Assembly (NCBI RefSeq): GCF_004309735.1
Contig: NZ_SIXC01000002.1
Coordinates: forward strand, 248,613 to 310,558
DNA from: Desulfovibrio legallii
Lineage (GTDB): Bacteria > Desulfobacterota > Desulfovibrionia > Desulfovibrionales > Desulfovibrionaceae
DNA length: 61,946 bases
Direction of reading: 5' to 3'
Each line of letters begins with the position of its first letter. The first letter of the stretch is position 1. The notes below the pieces were generated by a model. It ran no database searches, was not told the origin of the DNA, and was given only the letters and a program-made list of their open reading frames with translations. A program made the translations under genes and the position numbers. Of this stretch, positions 16,227 to 24,348 are shown in pieces.

Positions 16227-17261
16227 TCAGGCCGCCTGGCCGGGCAACTGCCGTTTGAAAATCAGGCGCCAGACCAGCGGCTCCGTGGCCGGGGCAAGGC
16301 TCTGCTGCAGCTCCGCGCCGAACGAAAGGGCCGATACAGGCAAGCCGGCGGCGCAGGCCACATTGACCATAGTACCAAAGCTAACGGCTTCGTCCAACTT
16401 GGTCCAGACCAGGGAGCCCGGCCCGTCATGGCTGTAGCGCCGCAGCAGGGCGCGCGTCTGCGTTGCGTCATAAAAAGGAGAAAGCACCAGATGCGTGGCC
16501 GCGTCGGCCAAATCCAGCCCCATGTGCTCGCACCAGGCGGCCAGGGTATCGGCGCGGTCCAGGCCGGGCGTATCCACAAACACGGCGCGCGCTTCGGCGC
16601 AGGCGGCCAGGGCCTGCTCCAGGGCGGGCTTGTCCGGGGCCTCCATATAAGTAAAGCCCGAAAGCTCCGCCCAGTGGCGCAGCACCAGACGCCCGTTGCC
16701 GCGCAGGCAGTCCGCGTTGATAAAAGCGATGCGCGTCTCCGGCGCTTCCCGCCGCCAGTGCAGGGCCAGGCGCAGAGCCGTAGTGGTCTTACCCGCGCCG
16801 TACGGACCCGCCAGCACATGCAGGCGCTGGGGCCAGTGCTCCCTGCTCCAGGGCCGCACCGGCACCATGCGGCACAGGCTTTCCAGCACAGAGGCGCCGG
16901 GCGCGTCGGTCAGGCGCTGATAAAGGTCCACGGCCACGGCGTCGGAAACGCCCTCGCGCTGCAGATATTCCAAGGCCACACGCTGCCGGGGAGTGAGGCG
17001 ATCCAGGCGCATGGCAGGCTTCATGAGGGCAAAAAGTTGTTCTTTGACGTGCTGCCAGTCCTTGCGCCATTCGTTCCAGCCCGCACCCACGGGCTGGGCG
17101 GAGGCTTCCGGGCGTTCCAGGCCGGCGGTGATCTCGTGGTGGACGACCCCGTTCTTACGGTAGGTGCGGCTGCCCAGAATGACGGCTTCAGGCCCCATTT
17201 CGGCCTTGATCCTGGCAAGCAGCTCCTGTGCTGTGGCTCCGGTAAATGTCTTGACCTGCAT
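16227..17261 (-). CDS. flhF: FlhF, SRP-type GTPase for flagellar placement
   Basis: 344 residues. The N-terminal basic domain (QVKTFTGATAQELLARIKAE), the N-domain and the G-domain are in order. The P-loop GPYGAGKTT is at 152-160, FINADCLRGNG follows, DTPG is at 230-233 and TKLDEAVSFGTMVN provides the guanine-recognition region. It places the polar flagellum together with FlhG. It is the first gene of the operon, about 70 bp downstream of a sigma-54 promoter. GGACA precedes the ATG. Confidence 0.93.
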   Translation of the reverse strand: MQVKTFTGATAQELLARIKAEMGPEAVILGSRTYRKNGVVHHEITAGLERPEASAQPVGAGWNEWRKDWQHVKEQLFALMKPAMRLDRLTPRQRVALEYLQREGVSDAVAVDLYQRLTDAPGASVLESLCRMVPVRPWSREHWPQRLHVLAGPYGAGKTTTALRLALHWRREAPETRIAFINADCLRGNGRLVLRHWAELSGFTYMEAPDKPALEQALAACAEARAVFVDTPGLDRADTLAAWCEHMGLDLADAATHLVLSPFYDATQTRALLRRYSHDGPGSLVWTKLDEAVSFGTMVNVACAAGLPVSALSFGAELQQSLAPATEPLVWRLIFKRQLPGQAA

Positions 17262-17333
17262 GTCTTGTCCTTCTGACCACGCGCGTCCGCCGCGCTGTCG
17301 ATTGTGCCGTTTGTCTGACGACGCGGCAGAAGA

Positions 17334-17350
17334 TGCAATTTACAGGCCAA
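17334..17350 (-). promoter_or_regulatory. Sigma-54 promoter of the flhF operon
   Basis: On the minus strand TGGCCTGTAAATTGCA has GG and GC spaced by 10 bases, matching the -24/-12 consensus TGGC-n-TTGCW. It is 73 bp from the flhF ATG. RpoN-dependent flagellar class II expression is expected. Confidence 0.72.
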
Positions 17351-17373
17351 AGTCACAAAAAGTGCAACAACGC

Positions 17374-17398
17374 AAAAAGGCGGCCCCAAGGCCGCCCT
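17374..17398 (-). terminator. Rho-independent terminator after the gcvH operon
   Basis: On the minus strand GGCGGCC-ttgg-GGCCGCC is followed by five T residues. It is the last of three hairpins between gcvH and flhF. Confidence 0.75.
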
Positions 17399-17409
17399 GA
17401 CGGTACTGC

Positions 17410-17476
17410 GGCCCGCCCCCGTCCTGAAGGACGATTTTGGGGCGGGCCTGCCGGAAGGTGGCCAAAAAAGCCACCT
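17410..17476. other. Two further hairpins downstream of gcvH
   Basis: GGCCCGCCCC pairs with GGGGCGGGCC (17410-17448), and AGGTGGC pairs with GCCACCT (17456-17476). Together with the terminator at 17374 they insulate the flhF promoter. Confidence 0.55.
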
Positions 17477-17501
17477 AATGTACGGATACCACGTTAAAAA
17501 A

Positions 17502-17882
17502 TCAAGCCTGTACCTGGGCGGCGTAGGCCGCTGCCGTCAACGCGCCGCCCTCCTCTGGAGCCGTGCGGCGGACTTCCACCAGCCAGCCCTCGCCGTAGGG
17601 GTCCGTGTTGCACAGCTCCGGCGCGTCTGCCAGGGCGGGGTTCACGGCCGTGACCTCGCCGGAAACGGGCATGAGCGCGTCGCTCGTCACTTTGACCGAT
17701 TCAATGGAGGCGCAGGAAGCCCCCTGGGCGAATGCGGATCCTGCTTCCGGCAGGTCCACAAAGATGACGCCGCCCAGCTGTTCCTGCGCATAGTCGGTAA
17801 TGCCGATGCGCCAGACGCCCTCAGGACGCTGCTGCGCCCAGAGGTGGTCGGCGTGGTACTGCCTGTCGTCGGGAAATTGCAT
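17502..17882 (-). CDS. gcvH: Stand-alone GcvH-type lipoyl carrier protein
   Basis: 126 residues. The H-protein fold shows HLWAQQRPEGVWRIGITDYA at the N-terminus and the lipoylation site IESVKVTSD with K64 as the modified lysine; EVTAVNPAL and DPYGEGWLVEV follow. A glycine-cleavage partner (gcvT, gcvP) is not in the neighbourhood. It is preceded by a lipoamide dehydrogenase and a glutaredoxin-like gene, so it may serve as a general dithiol carrier in a redox chain rather than only in glycine cleavage. It starts 12 bp after lpd. Confidence 0.85.
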   Translation of the reverse strand: MQFPDDRQYHADHLWAQQRPEGVWRIGITDYAQEQLGGVIFVDLPEAGSAFAQGASCASIESVKVTSDALMPVSGEVTAVNPALADAPELCNTDPYGEGWLVEVRRTAPEEGGALTAAAYAAQVQA

Positions 17883-17894
17883 GACAAGATCCTT

Positions 17895-19274
17895 TTATTG
17901 GGGGACAGCGCGGGGCGCGTTCATGGCCAAAGGCAGAATTTCATCCAGGGTGGGGTGCGCAATCATGACCGTGTGCAGTTTCTCGGGCGTATAGTCGCCG
18001 GCCAGCAGGAGGCTGGCCACGCTCACCAGGTGCGACACGCCGCCGCCCACCGCCGCCATGCCCACCGGGCGTTCGCCCTCCCAGACTACTTTGACGAAAC
18101 CGGCGGTGTGCCCGCTGGCCTGGGCAATGGGGTTCATGGTCAAGGGCGCTTGCGAAACGCTGACAGCCCGTCCCTCTCGCAAAAGTTCCTTGGCCGTGGG
18201 GCCCACACGCATAATTTCCGTGCTGCCGTAGACGCAGGAAGGTACCGGGCCGGATGCGTATGCGCCAAATTCCCGCCCCAGAATGCGCCGGGCCACATAG
18301 CCCGCCTGGTGCTCCGCCGCGTGGGCCAGCAGAGTCAGACCGTTGACGTCGCCCACAGCATAGACGCCAGGGGCCGCCTCCAGGTGCGCGTCCACCGCCA
18401 GATAGCCGCGTCTGTTCAAAGTGCAGCCCAGGCTTTCCGCTGCCAGCGCCCGCGTGTTGGGGGTGCGGCCCACAGCCACCAGGGCCTTGGCGGCCGTAAT
18501 TTCGCGGCCGTCCTCCAGGGTCAGGCGGGCCTGCCCGTCCACCGTACGCAACTCCTTGGCCCGCGCGCCTTCCAGGCAGGTGACGCCCGCCTTGGTCAGG
18601 GCGCGGAGCATCTCTTTGGCCACGTCCGCGTCCTCCAGGGGGGCGATGTGCGGGGCGGCCTCCACAATGGTCACCTTGCTGCCCATGGCGCGGAAAAAGT
18701 CGCCCATTTCCAGACCAATGGCCCCGGCGCCCACAATAAGCAGGCTCTCGGGCACGGCCGCGATGCGCAGCAGGGCCGTGCTGTCCAGCACGCAGTCGTT
18801 GTCCGGAGTCAGGCCGGGAAAGGCTGCGGAAGACGTACCGCAGGCCAGCACCACCTGAGCGGCCGCCAGTTCCGTGACGCCGTCCTTACCCTCCAGGCGC
18901 ACCCGGTGCAGGCCTTCGGCCGTGCCGGCGCAGACACCACGACCTTCCAGCAGGGTCACGCCCAGGCCGGTCAGCTCCTTGGCCAGGGCCTGACTGCTGC
19001 CCTTGGTGAAACGGGCCACGCGGGTCTGCAGGGCCGTATAGTCCACGGCGATTTCGCCCTTGGCCACCCGCAGGCGCTGCTGGGCGGCCAGAAGCGCGCC
19101 CGGCGCCACGGCCCCCAGCAGGAGCTTGGTGGGGATACAGCCGCAGTTGAGGCAGGTGCCGCCCCAGTGCGTATCCTCCGCCAGGGCCACCTTTTTACCG
19201 CCTTTGGCCAGCAGGCGTGCCGCCGACGTGCCGCCGGGGCCGCCGCCCAAAATCAGGACATCAAAAGTCTGCAC
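17895..19274 (-). CDS. lpdA: Dihydrolipoamide dehydrogenase
   Basis: 459 residues from a GTG start backed by GGGAGGAAT. FAD fold GGGPGG, redox-active pair C40/C45 in GGTCLNCGCIPTK (an extra Cys replaces the usual Val), NAD fold VGAGAIGLEMG, GDVNGL second FAD contact and C-terminal HPTLDE with the catalytic His-Glu. It reoxidises dihydrolipoyl groups with NAD+. The partner is most likely the GcvH encoded next. It lies 102 bp after the glutaredoxin-like gene in the same direction. Confidence 0.92.
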   Translation of the reverse strand: MQTFDVLILGGGPGGTSAARLLAKGGKKVALAEDTHWGGTCLNCGCIPTKLLLGAVAPGALLAAQQRLRVAKGEIAVDYTALQTRVARFTKGSSQALAKELTGLGVTLLEGRGVCAGTAEGLHRVRLEGKDGVTELAAAQVVLACGTSSAAFPGLTPDNDCVLDSTALLRIAAVPESLLIVGAGAIGLEMGDFFRAMGSKVTIVEAAPHIAPLEDADVAKEMLRALTKAGVTCLEGARAKELRTVDGQARLTLEDGREITAAKALVAVGRTPNTRALAAESLGCTLNRRGYLAVDAHLEAAPGVYAVGDVNGLTLLAHAAEHQAGYVARRILGREFGAYASGPVPSCVYGSTEIMRVGPTAKELLREGRAVSVSQAPLTMNPIAQASGHTAGFVKVVWEGERPVGMAAVGGGVSHLVSVASLLLAGDYTPEKLHTVMIAHPTLDEILPLAMNAPRAVPQ

Positions 19275-19376
19275 GGATATTCCTCCCGCAGCGACGCTCC
19301 AGAGCGTCGGATAAGTGTCCGGGTGTACGGCGCGCGGCGCGGTTCCAGCCAGGCCGGAGCCGCGCCGCAAAAGCGC

Positions 19377-20201
19377 CTATTTGCCGATTTCGGCTTTGTA
19401 CAGAAACTGCCGGGCAGCGGAACGGTACAGCAGAAGGTTCTGTTCCGGCAAGGGCTCCAGGCCGTGCAGGTCCACCGCCGCGTCAGGCGGCAGGGCCTCC
19501 ACGCGGTAGGGCAAGGTAGGCTGTCCGTAGGCTTCGGCCACCATCTGGGCAGCGTCTCTGGCATCTTCGCGTCGGGGCCAGGTCCACTGTCCGTCCGCGC
19601 CGGGCAAAGGCATGGCCAGAAAGCGCACGCCGCCGCCGGGAATATCCCGCACCAGCCCTATACTCGCGGCCAGGGCGGCCGTGTCGGGCGCGCCGCCGTA
19701 CACAGCGGCCGTGGTGGCCGCGCCGCCCACGGCATTGAGCACGGCCTTCACGTTCTTGATGGCCAACAGGCGCTCCAGGAGGTCCGGCTTGCGGCCGTCC
19801 GTCTGCAGCCAGACCTCCAGGCCGCCCGCAGCCAGCCTGTCCACCAGAATACAGAGATTCTCCTCCTGGCCGTCGGGACACTGCGAGGGATAGATGCCGC
19901 CGATCTTGCCGTGGAGCAGGTCGCTTCTGGTGATGCAGGCTTCCAGCACATGGCCGGAAAGCAGGTAGGCGATGATTTCGCCCGAACCCTGCTTGATGAC
20001 CTGGCCGTCATTGAACAGGGGAAACTCCACACCTTCGGGATTACGATAGATGGCTTTGCGGTTGGCGCGGTAGAAGGCGTTAAATTCCTGCGCGTCAGCC
20101 TTAAAATCCACTGTGGCGTAAGGAATATCCCTTTCGGCCAGAAAGGCTTTGACAATTTTGCAGCGGATGCACTCCGGTGCAGTATACAGTGTTATGCTCA
20201 T
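19377..20201 (-). CDS. Glutaredoxin-domain protein with a radical-SAM-like C-terminal half lacking the cluster motif
   Basis: 274 residues. Residues 1-80 are glutaredoxin-like: TLYTAPECIRCKIVKAFLAE with C11/C14, and a cis-Pro-like EFPLF. The rest (GKIGGIYPSQCPDG, VDRLAAGGLEVWLQTDGRKP, VKAVLNAVG) resembles the TIM-barrel part of activating-enzyme radical SAM proteins, but CxxxCxxC is missing; this is inference. It lies between an MFS transporter and lpd, gcvH. Possible roles are thiol-disulfide exchange with the lipoyl protein or an unknown reductive step. Confidence 0.65.
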   Translation of the reverse strand: MSITLYTAPECIRCKIVKAFLAERDIPYATVDFKADAQEFNAFYRANRKAIYRNPEGVEFPLFNDGQVIKQGSGEIIAYLLSGHVLEACITRSDLLHGKIGGIYPSQCPDGQEENLCILVDRLAAGGLEVWLQTDGRKPDLLERLLAIKNVKAVLNAVGGAATTAAVYGGAPDTAALAASIGLVRDIPGGGVRFLAMPLPGADGQWTWPRREDARDAAQMVAEAYGQPTLPYRVEALPPDAAVDLHGLEPLPEQNLLLYRSAARQFLYKAEIGK

Positions 20202-20247
20202 ACAAACCTCGTACAGAATAGGTTGGGGCAGCGCCAGACTATGAAGG

Positions 20248-21582
20248 TCAGGCTATGTCCTCCAGCGACTTGCCGCCGGTGCGCGCGCCCCAGATTCCCA
20301 GGATAAGCGCCGCGGCAATGCAGAGCGCGGTAAAAATGTAGAACACTCCGTCAAAGCTGTATGCTGCGTAGACAACAGGAATCAAGGGTTGACTGAAGGC
20401 CACGGCCAGCCGGCCCGACGCGGCGTGGAAGCCCGTGGCCGTGTTGCGCGACATGGTGGGGTAGGACTCCGCCGTATACGAAAACACCGTAAAGCCCATG
20501 CCCATGACGCCCGCCGTGAGCAGCCCGCCAATGAGCACCACCAGCCAGTAGCCCGACACGTTGCCGAAAATGGGCGCCAGAACCGCCATGAACAGCAGCA
20601 TGCAGACAATGGGGATTTTGCGGCCGCCCATGTCGGAAAACAGGCCGGAGACAAAGCAGCCCACGGGCACGCCGATGGAAATAAGCGTGGTGGCCATGAG
20701 GCAGTCTTCAAGACTGAAACCGTGAGCCTTGAGCAGCGTGGCCGTCCAGTTGGTCACCAGGAAGGTCGCCGGATTGGTGAGAACGACCAGCAAAAAGATG
20801 ACGATGGTGCGTTTGATGTATTTTTTGCTGCACATGCTCAACAGCACGTCTTTGAGCGGGGCCTTGCGGGGCGGAACCTTGGCCGCCGCCGCCGCAAGGT
20901 CGATGTTCTGCCCGGTGATGTCGCGCATGACATCCTCGGCTTCGGCCACCCGGCCGCGGGCCACCAGCCAGCGGGGCGACTCGTCCAGATACTTCCAGGC
21001 GATGATGAGCGCCACGTAGCCGAATCCGCCCATATAGAAGATATACCGCCAGGCCTCTTCGTGCAGAGGAATGATGGCCCGGCAGAGCATGCCAATGACC
21101 GGCACGGCGCAAAAACCCACGGCGGCCACCGTGTTTTGCCACTTGCCGCGGCTTTCCGCCGGGGCCATTTCGGCTATGTAGGCCTGCGAGCAGACCATAA
21201 GACAAAATACGCCAAAGCCCGTCAGCGCGCGCGAGGCCACAAACACGGGAAAGCTGTCGGTCAGGCCGTTGATGATGGATGCGGTGGAAAACAGCGTAAT
21301 GGCAATAAGAAAGGTCTTGCGCCGGCCGATGATGTCCGAAATGACGCCGCCCACCAGACCGCCGCAGGTCATGGCCACAAAGTACCAAAAGGTGACGTGG
21401 CCCAGATCCTTCATGGTCAGGCCCCAGTTGTGCATGAGCGCCGGCGCGATAAAGCCGAAGTTCCAGTTGTCCATCTGCTCGCAGAAATAAGCGATCATGA
21501 TGATGAAAAACACAACTTTATGTCGTCCACTGACCTTGAGCCCGTCAAAGTAGTTGTTGCTGATGCGTGGTGCGTCCTGCAT
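20248..21582 (-). CDS. MFS transporter, sugar/aromatic-acid type
   Basis: 444 residues with about 12 membrane helices. The MFS signature GGVISDIIGRRKTF occurs after TM2 and ESPRWLVARGR near the central loop, typical of the sugar-porter/AAHS branch; GLFSDMGGRK repeats the motif in the second half. The start is the ATG four bases after AAGGAGGGG. It is the first gene of a likely operon with the glutaredoxin-like gene, lpd and gcvH (46-bp gap). The substrate cannot be told from sequence; a carboxylate is plausible. It is divergent from the porin. Confidence 0.85.
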   Translation of the reverse strand: MQDAPRISNNYFDGLKVSGRHKVVFFIIMIAYFCEQMDNWNFGFIAPALMHNWGLTMKDLGHVTFWYFVAMTCGGLVGGVISDIIGRRKTFLIAITLFSTASIINGLTDSFPVFVASRALTGFGVFCLMVCSQAYIAEMAPAESRGKWQNTVAAVGFCAVPVIGMLCRAIIPLHEEAWRYIFYMGGFGYVALIIAWKYLDESPRWLVARGRVAEAEDVMRDITGQNIDLAAAAAKVPPRKAPLKDVLLSMCSKKYIKRTIVIFLLVVLTNPATFLVTNWTATLLKAHGFSLEDCLMATTLISIGVPVGCFVSGLFSDMGGRKIPIVCMLLFMAVLAPIFGNVSGYWLVVLIGGLLTAGVMGMGFTVFSYTAESYPTMSRNTATGFHAASGRLAVAFSQPLIPVVYAAYSFDGVFYIFTALCIAAALILGIWGARTGGKSLEDIA

Positions 21583-21901
21583 GACCCCTCCTTGCGCGCG
21601 CTGCTGCGGCGGCTGCGGCCGGTTGTGAAAGGTAAAATTTGCACATGGCGTGCATGTATCCACCTAGGCCAGCACAGGGGTGGGCAATGTTGTGGCGGCA
21701 ACCTTTTTGCGGTTTTTTTCACAATAGTATTTTAACCTATTGAAATAAAATTATTTATTTTAATAAAAAATAGTTTGTGAAAAAACCCTCTAATTCTTGA
21801 AAACGTTGCTGCCGCAACGTCGCACCGCCGCGCCCACAGGCATGAATAGGCCAATGACGAGGAAAACGGGAAGGAATGTTCTTAAAAGTACAGGAGGTCA
21901 C
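21583..21901. promoter_or_regulatory. AT-rich divergent control region of MFS operon and porin, with two inverted TTGTGAAA boxes
   Basis: TTTCACAA at 21717-21724 and TTGTGAAA at 21775-21782 face each other 58 bp apart, on either side of a very AT-rich block (21724-21775) likely to hold both promoters. No exact -35/-10 pair is certain. The box matches the one upstream of aprB. Confidence 0.45.
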
Positions 21902-23437
21902 ATGCACTATGCCCGTCGTTTTCTGACCCTGGCCGCCGCGCTCGGCGTCCTTTTTGCGGGGGCGCAGCCTGCCAATGCCGTGGATTTCAAAGTCAAAGGC
22001 GCTTTTGACGTCAGTTTTGAAACGTCCAACGTGCTGCCCAGGGGGGTGGGCGGCAGGGACACCTTTGGCGCCATTGAGCGCCTGCGCACGCAGATCGACG
22101 CCGTGGCCGGAGAAAACCTCTCCGGCAGCGTCCTGTTTACCGTGGGCACCGGCACCATGAACTGGGGCTCGGCCAAGGACGGCGCGGCCCTGGGCGCGGA
22201 CGGCACGCAGAATCTGGGCGTGCGTCACGCCTATCTTGACTGGGTTCTGCCCAAAACCGATCTCAAGGTGCGCATGGGCATGCAACCCCTGCTGCTGCCG
22301 GGCTATGTAACGGGCTGGAGCGCCGTGTACGGCCAGTACACCACCGGGGTAAGCCTGAGCGCCCCCCAGATTAAACTGGGCGATGCCCAGGTGGGAGCCG
22401 CGTTTTTCTGGGGACGTCCGTACAACGACAATGCGGATCTGACCAAGTACGGCAAGAACGAAACGGGCTATCTGGACAATCTGGACGTGTTCGGGCTGAG
22501 CATACCCGTCACCGCGCCCGGCCTCAAGATCACCCCCTGGGGCATGTACGCCCTTATGGGTGAAAACAGCCTGCGCGGCATCAACGACAATACCGCCCAG
22601 CGGGAGCCCTCCATTTACGCGCCCCGCGGCGGCCTCATGCCCGTGCTGGGCAGCGGCGGCAACTATGTGAGCACCTTTGAAAAAGTCTACCGCAGTGCGC
22701 ACAATACCTGGAGCAACGGCTACTGGGGTGGCCTTACCTCCGAGCTGAACCTCTGGGCCCCCTTCAACATCGCTGCCGAATTCAGCTACGGCGCGGTGGA
22801 TATGGGCGAACTGCAAAACTACACGGGCTTCGGCGCTTCCGCCGCCCAGAACAAGACCTTTGAGCTGACCCGTAGAGGCTGGTATGCGGCCCTGCGTGTG
22901 GACTACAAATGTTCCTGGGGCACGCCCGGCGTCACCGCATGGTACGGCAGCGGCGATGACGACAACCCCTACAATGGCTCGGAACGTCTGCCCCAGTTCA
23001 ATACGGCCTGGCCCGTGACCCCCCTGGGCTTCGGCGGCGGTTTTTTTGACCTGAACACCTGGAAAGTGCTGGGGCACAACCCCAGCGGTCTGGCCGGCGG
23101 CGTGGTCGGCATCAAAGACCTGAGCTTTCTTCAAGACCTCACCCACACCATAAAGGTGGGCTATTTTCAGGGCACCAACAGCGCGCAGATGCCCCGCAAG
23201 GCCAATATGACCAGCTACCCCACCCGTGCGGACGGCCCCATGGCCTACCTGACCACCACGGACCATGCCTGGGATTTCAGCGTCTCCAATACCTACAAGC
23301 TCTATGAAAACTTCTTGGTCAACCTGGAAGCCGCCTATGTGAACCTGCACCTGGACAGCGACACCTGGAACGGAGTGGAAGATTCACAATACCGCGATAA
23401 CTGGCGGGTTTCCCTCTCCTTCCGCTACATGTTCTGA
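21902..23437 (+). CDS. Outer-membrane trimeric porin, Desulfovibrio type
   Basis: 511 residues. A signal peptide (RRFLTLAAALGVLFAGAQ, cleaved near AQPANA-VDF) is followed by alternating beta strands, many Gly-Tyr-Trp pairs and a C-terminal Phe (SLSFRYMF), as in outer-membrane barrels. The opening VDFKVKGAFDVSFE resembles the porins abundant in Desulfovibrio outer membranes. It forms a diffusion channel. AGGAGG lies four bases before the ATG. It is divergent from the MFS transporter and probably co-regulated with it. Confidence 0.88.
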   Translation: MHYARRFLTLAAALGVLFAGAQPANAVDFKVKGAFDVSFETSNVLPRGVGGRDTFGAIERLRTQIDAVAGENLSGSVLFTVGTGTMNWGSAKDGAALGADGTQNLGVRHAYLDWVLPKTDLKVRMGMQPLLLPGYVTGWSAVYGQYTTGVSLSAPQIKLGDAQVGAAFFWGRPYNDNADLTKYGKNETGYLDNLDVFGLSIPVTAPGLKITPWGMYALMGENSLRGINDNTAQREPSIYAPRGGLMPVLGSGGNYVSTFEKVYRSAHNTWSNGYWGGLTSELNLWAPFNIAAEFSYGAVDMGELQNYTGFGASAAQNKTFELTRRGWYAALRVDYKCSWGTPGVTAWYGSGDDDNPYNGSERLPQFNTAWPVTPLGFGGGFFDLNTWKVLGHNPSGLAGGVVGIKDLSFLQDLTHTIKVGYFQGTNSAQMPRKANMTSYPTRADGPMAYLTTTDHAWDFSVSNTYKLYENFLVNLEAAYVNLHLDSDTWNGVEDSQYRDNWRVSLSFRYMF

Positions 23438-23447
23438 TGTCGGCCGC

Positions 23448-23481
23448 GGCCGGGAGGCGGATTTTGCCCCGCCTCCCGGCC
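23448..23481 (+). terminator. GC-rich hairpin after the porin gene
   Basis: GGCCGGGAGGCGG pairs with CCGCCTCCCGGCC around an 8-base loop, 11 bp past the stop. No strong T-tract. Confidence 0.65.
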
Positions 23482-23515
23482 ACTCTCGGCTGTCTTTCTT
23501 GCGCGCTTTTTCTGA

Positions 23516-23550
23516 AACGCCGCTCCGCCGCCGGAGCGGCGTTCGTTTTA
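23516..23550 (+). terminator. Second terminator after the porin gene
   Basis: AACGCCGCTCCG pairs with CGGAGCGGCGTT and is followed by CGTTTTA. The remaining ~135 bp up to repeat A copy 3 show nothing gene-like. Confidence 0.7.
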
Positions 23551-23687
23551 CTCGCAAGGCTCTGTACGGGTTCTCTTTGCGCAGCAAAAAACCTCCTTAT
23601 CCCGCGCGCCGCCCTGTCCTGGAGTGGGGGCACGGGCAAGCGCCGGACGGCAAGGGGAAGGCAGGGGTACAGCCCCCTGCCCCGCCC

Positions 23688-23815
23688 TAGAGCATTTAAC
23701 ACTTGAAATGCTCGCTTACGGCAGGCAAAAGCCTGCCTTCTCGCATTTTGTGGCAAGGATTTTCAAGAAAATCCTTGCAGAGCAGTTAGCTCATTTCATT
23801 CGCTAACTGCCCTAA
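23688..23815 (+). repeat. Dispersed three-hairpin repeat, family A copy 3
   Basis: All three arms are near-perfect, including GAGCAGTTAGC against GCTAACTGC(C)C. Its right end CCTAA includes the stop codon of the minus-strand osmC gene (23812-23814), so it lies between convergent genes and forms the 3' end of osmC. Confidence 0.92.
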
Positions 23816-24240
23816 GCCTGCGGCGCGGCTTCGGGCCAGTCAAAGGTGAAGACCTGCTCCACTGCCGGATGCAGGCTGTGGTGCACGCCGCAGGTTTTGG
23901 CCGCGCGCTCCATGACGGTTTTTTCCTTGGCGCTGTAGGGCCGGGCGGGCATGTGGAAAATGACCTCCAGACGGCCGATGCGGCTGGGGCTGCCGGCCGT
24001 CATGGTCTTGGCGATTTCCAGGCGCGTGCCGCTCACGTCCAGGCCGTGGTTTTCGGCATAGGTGGCCAGCACGCTCATGGCGCAGGCCCCCAGGGCCGCA
24101 GCGCAAAGATCCGTGGGTGAAAAGCTCTCTCCGGAGCCGCCGTGGTCCGGGGTGGGGGTAGTGTACAGTTTGGTGCCGCTCAAGGTGTGGACGCATTCCA
24201 CACGCCGGTTGCCCAGATAGGTTTCGGTAATGTTGGCCAT
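23812..24240 (-). CDS. OsmC-family thiol peroxidase-like protein
   Basis: 142 residues. The OsmC fold has two conserved cysteines, C53 in AAALGACAMSVL and C117 in KTCGVHHSL, the peroxidatic pair of OsmC/Ohr proteins that reduce organic hydroperoxides in the cytoplasm. HGGSGESFSPTDL is typical of the family. The start is the ATG after GAGGAACCC; the upstream extension has no site. The stop codon lies inside repeat A copy 3, which supplies the hairpins for termination. Confidence 0.85.
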   Translation of the reverse strand: MANITETYLGNRRVECVHTLSGTKLYTTPTPDHGGSGESFSPTDLCAAALGACAMSVLATYAENHGLDVSGTRLEIAKTMTAGSPSRIGRLEVIFHMPARPYSAKEKTVMERAAKTCGVHHSLHPAVEQVFTFDWPEAAPQA

Positions 24241-24293
24241 GGGTTCCTCTGTTTGACGAAAAAGTTTTTTTGGGGGGGGCGGGCCCAGTATGC

Positions 24294-24325
24294 AAAAAGG
24301 CCCCGTCGGCAGCAACGGGGCCTTT
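24294..24325 (-). terminator. Terminator of the arylsulfotransferase-family gene
   Basis: On the minus strand AAAGGCCCCGT pairs with ACGGGGCCTTT and runs into TTTTTG. It lies 24 bp past the stop. Confidence 0.78.
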
Positions 24326-24348
24326 ATATGGAGGAGGCGGGCCGGAGG

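Noticed and set aside
17262..17501. Glycine riboswitch for gcvH
   Set aside because: gcvH is an internal gene of its operon and no tandem glycine aptamer core is seen before it or before the MFS gene.
17478..20306. 942-codon open frame opposite gcvH, lpdA and the glutaredoxin-like gene
   Set aside because: It spans three real genes and two intergenic gaps on the other strand, has biased composition and no domain.
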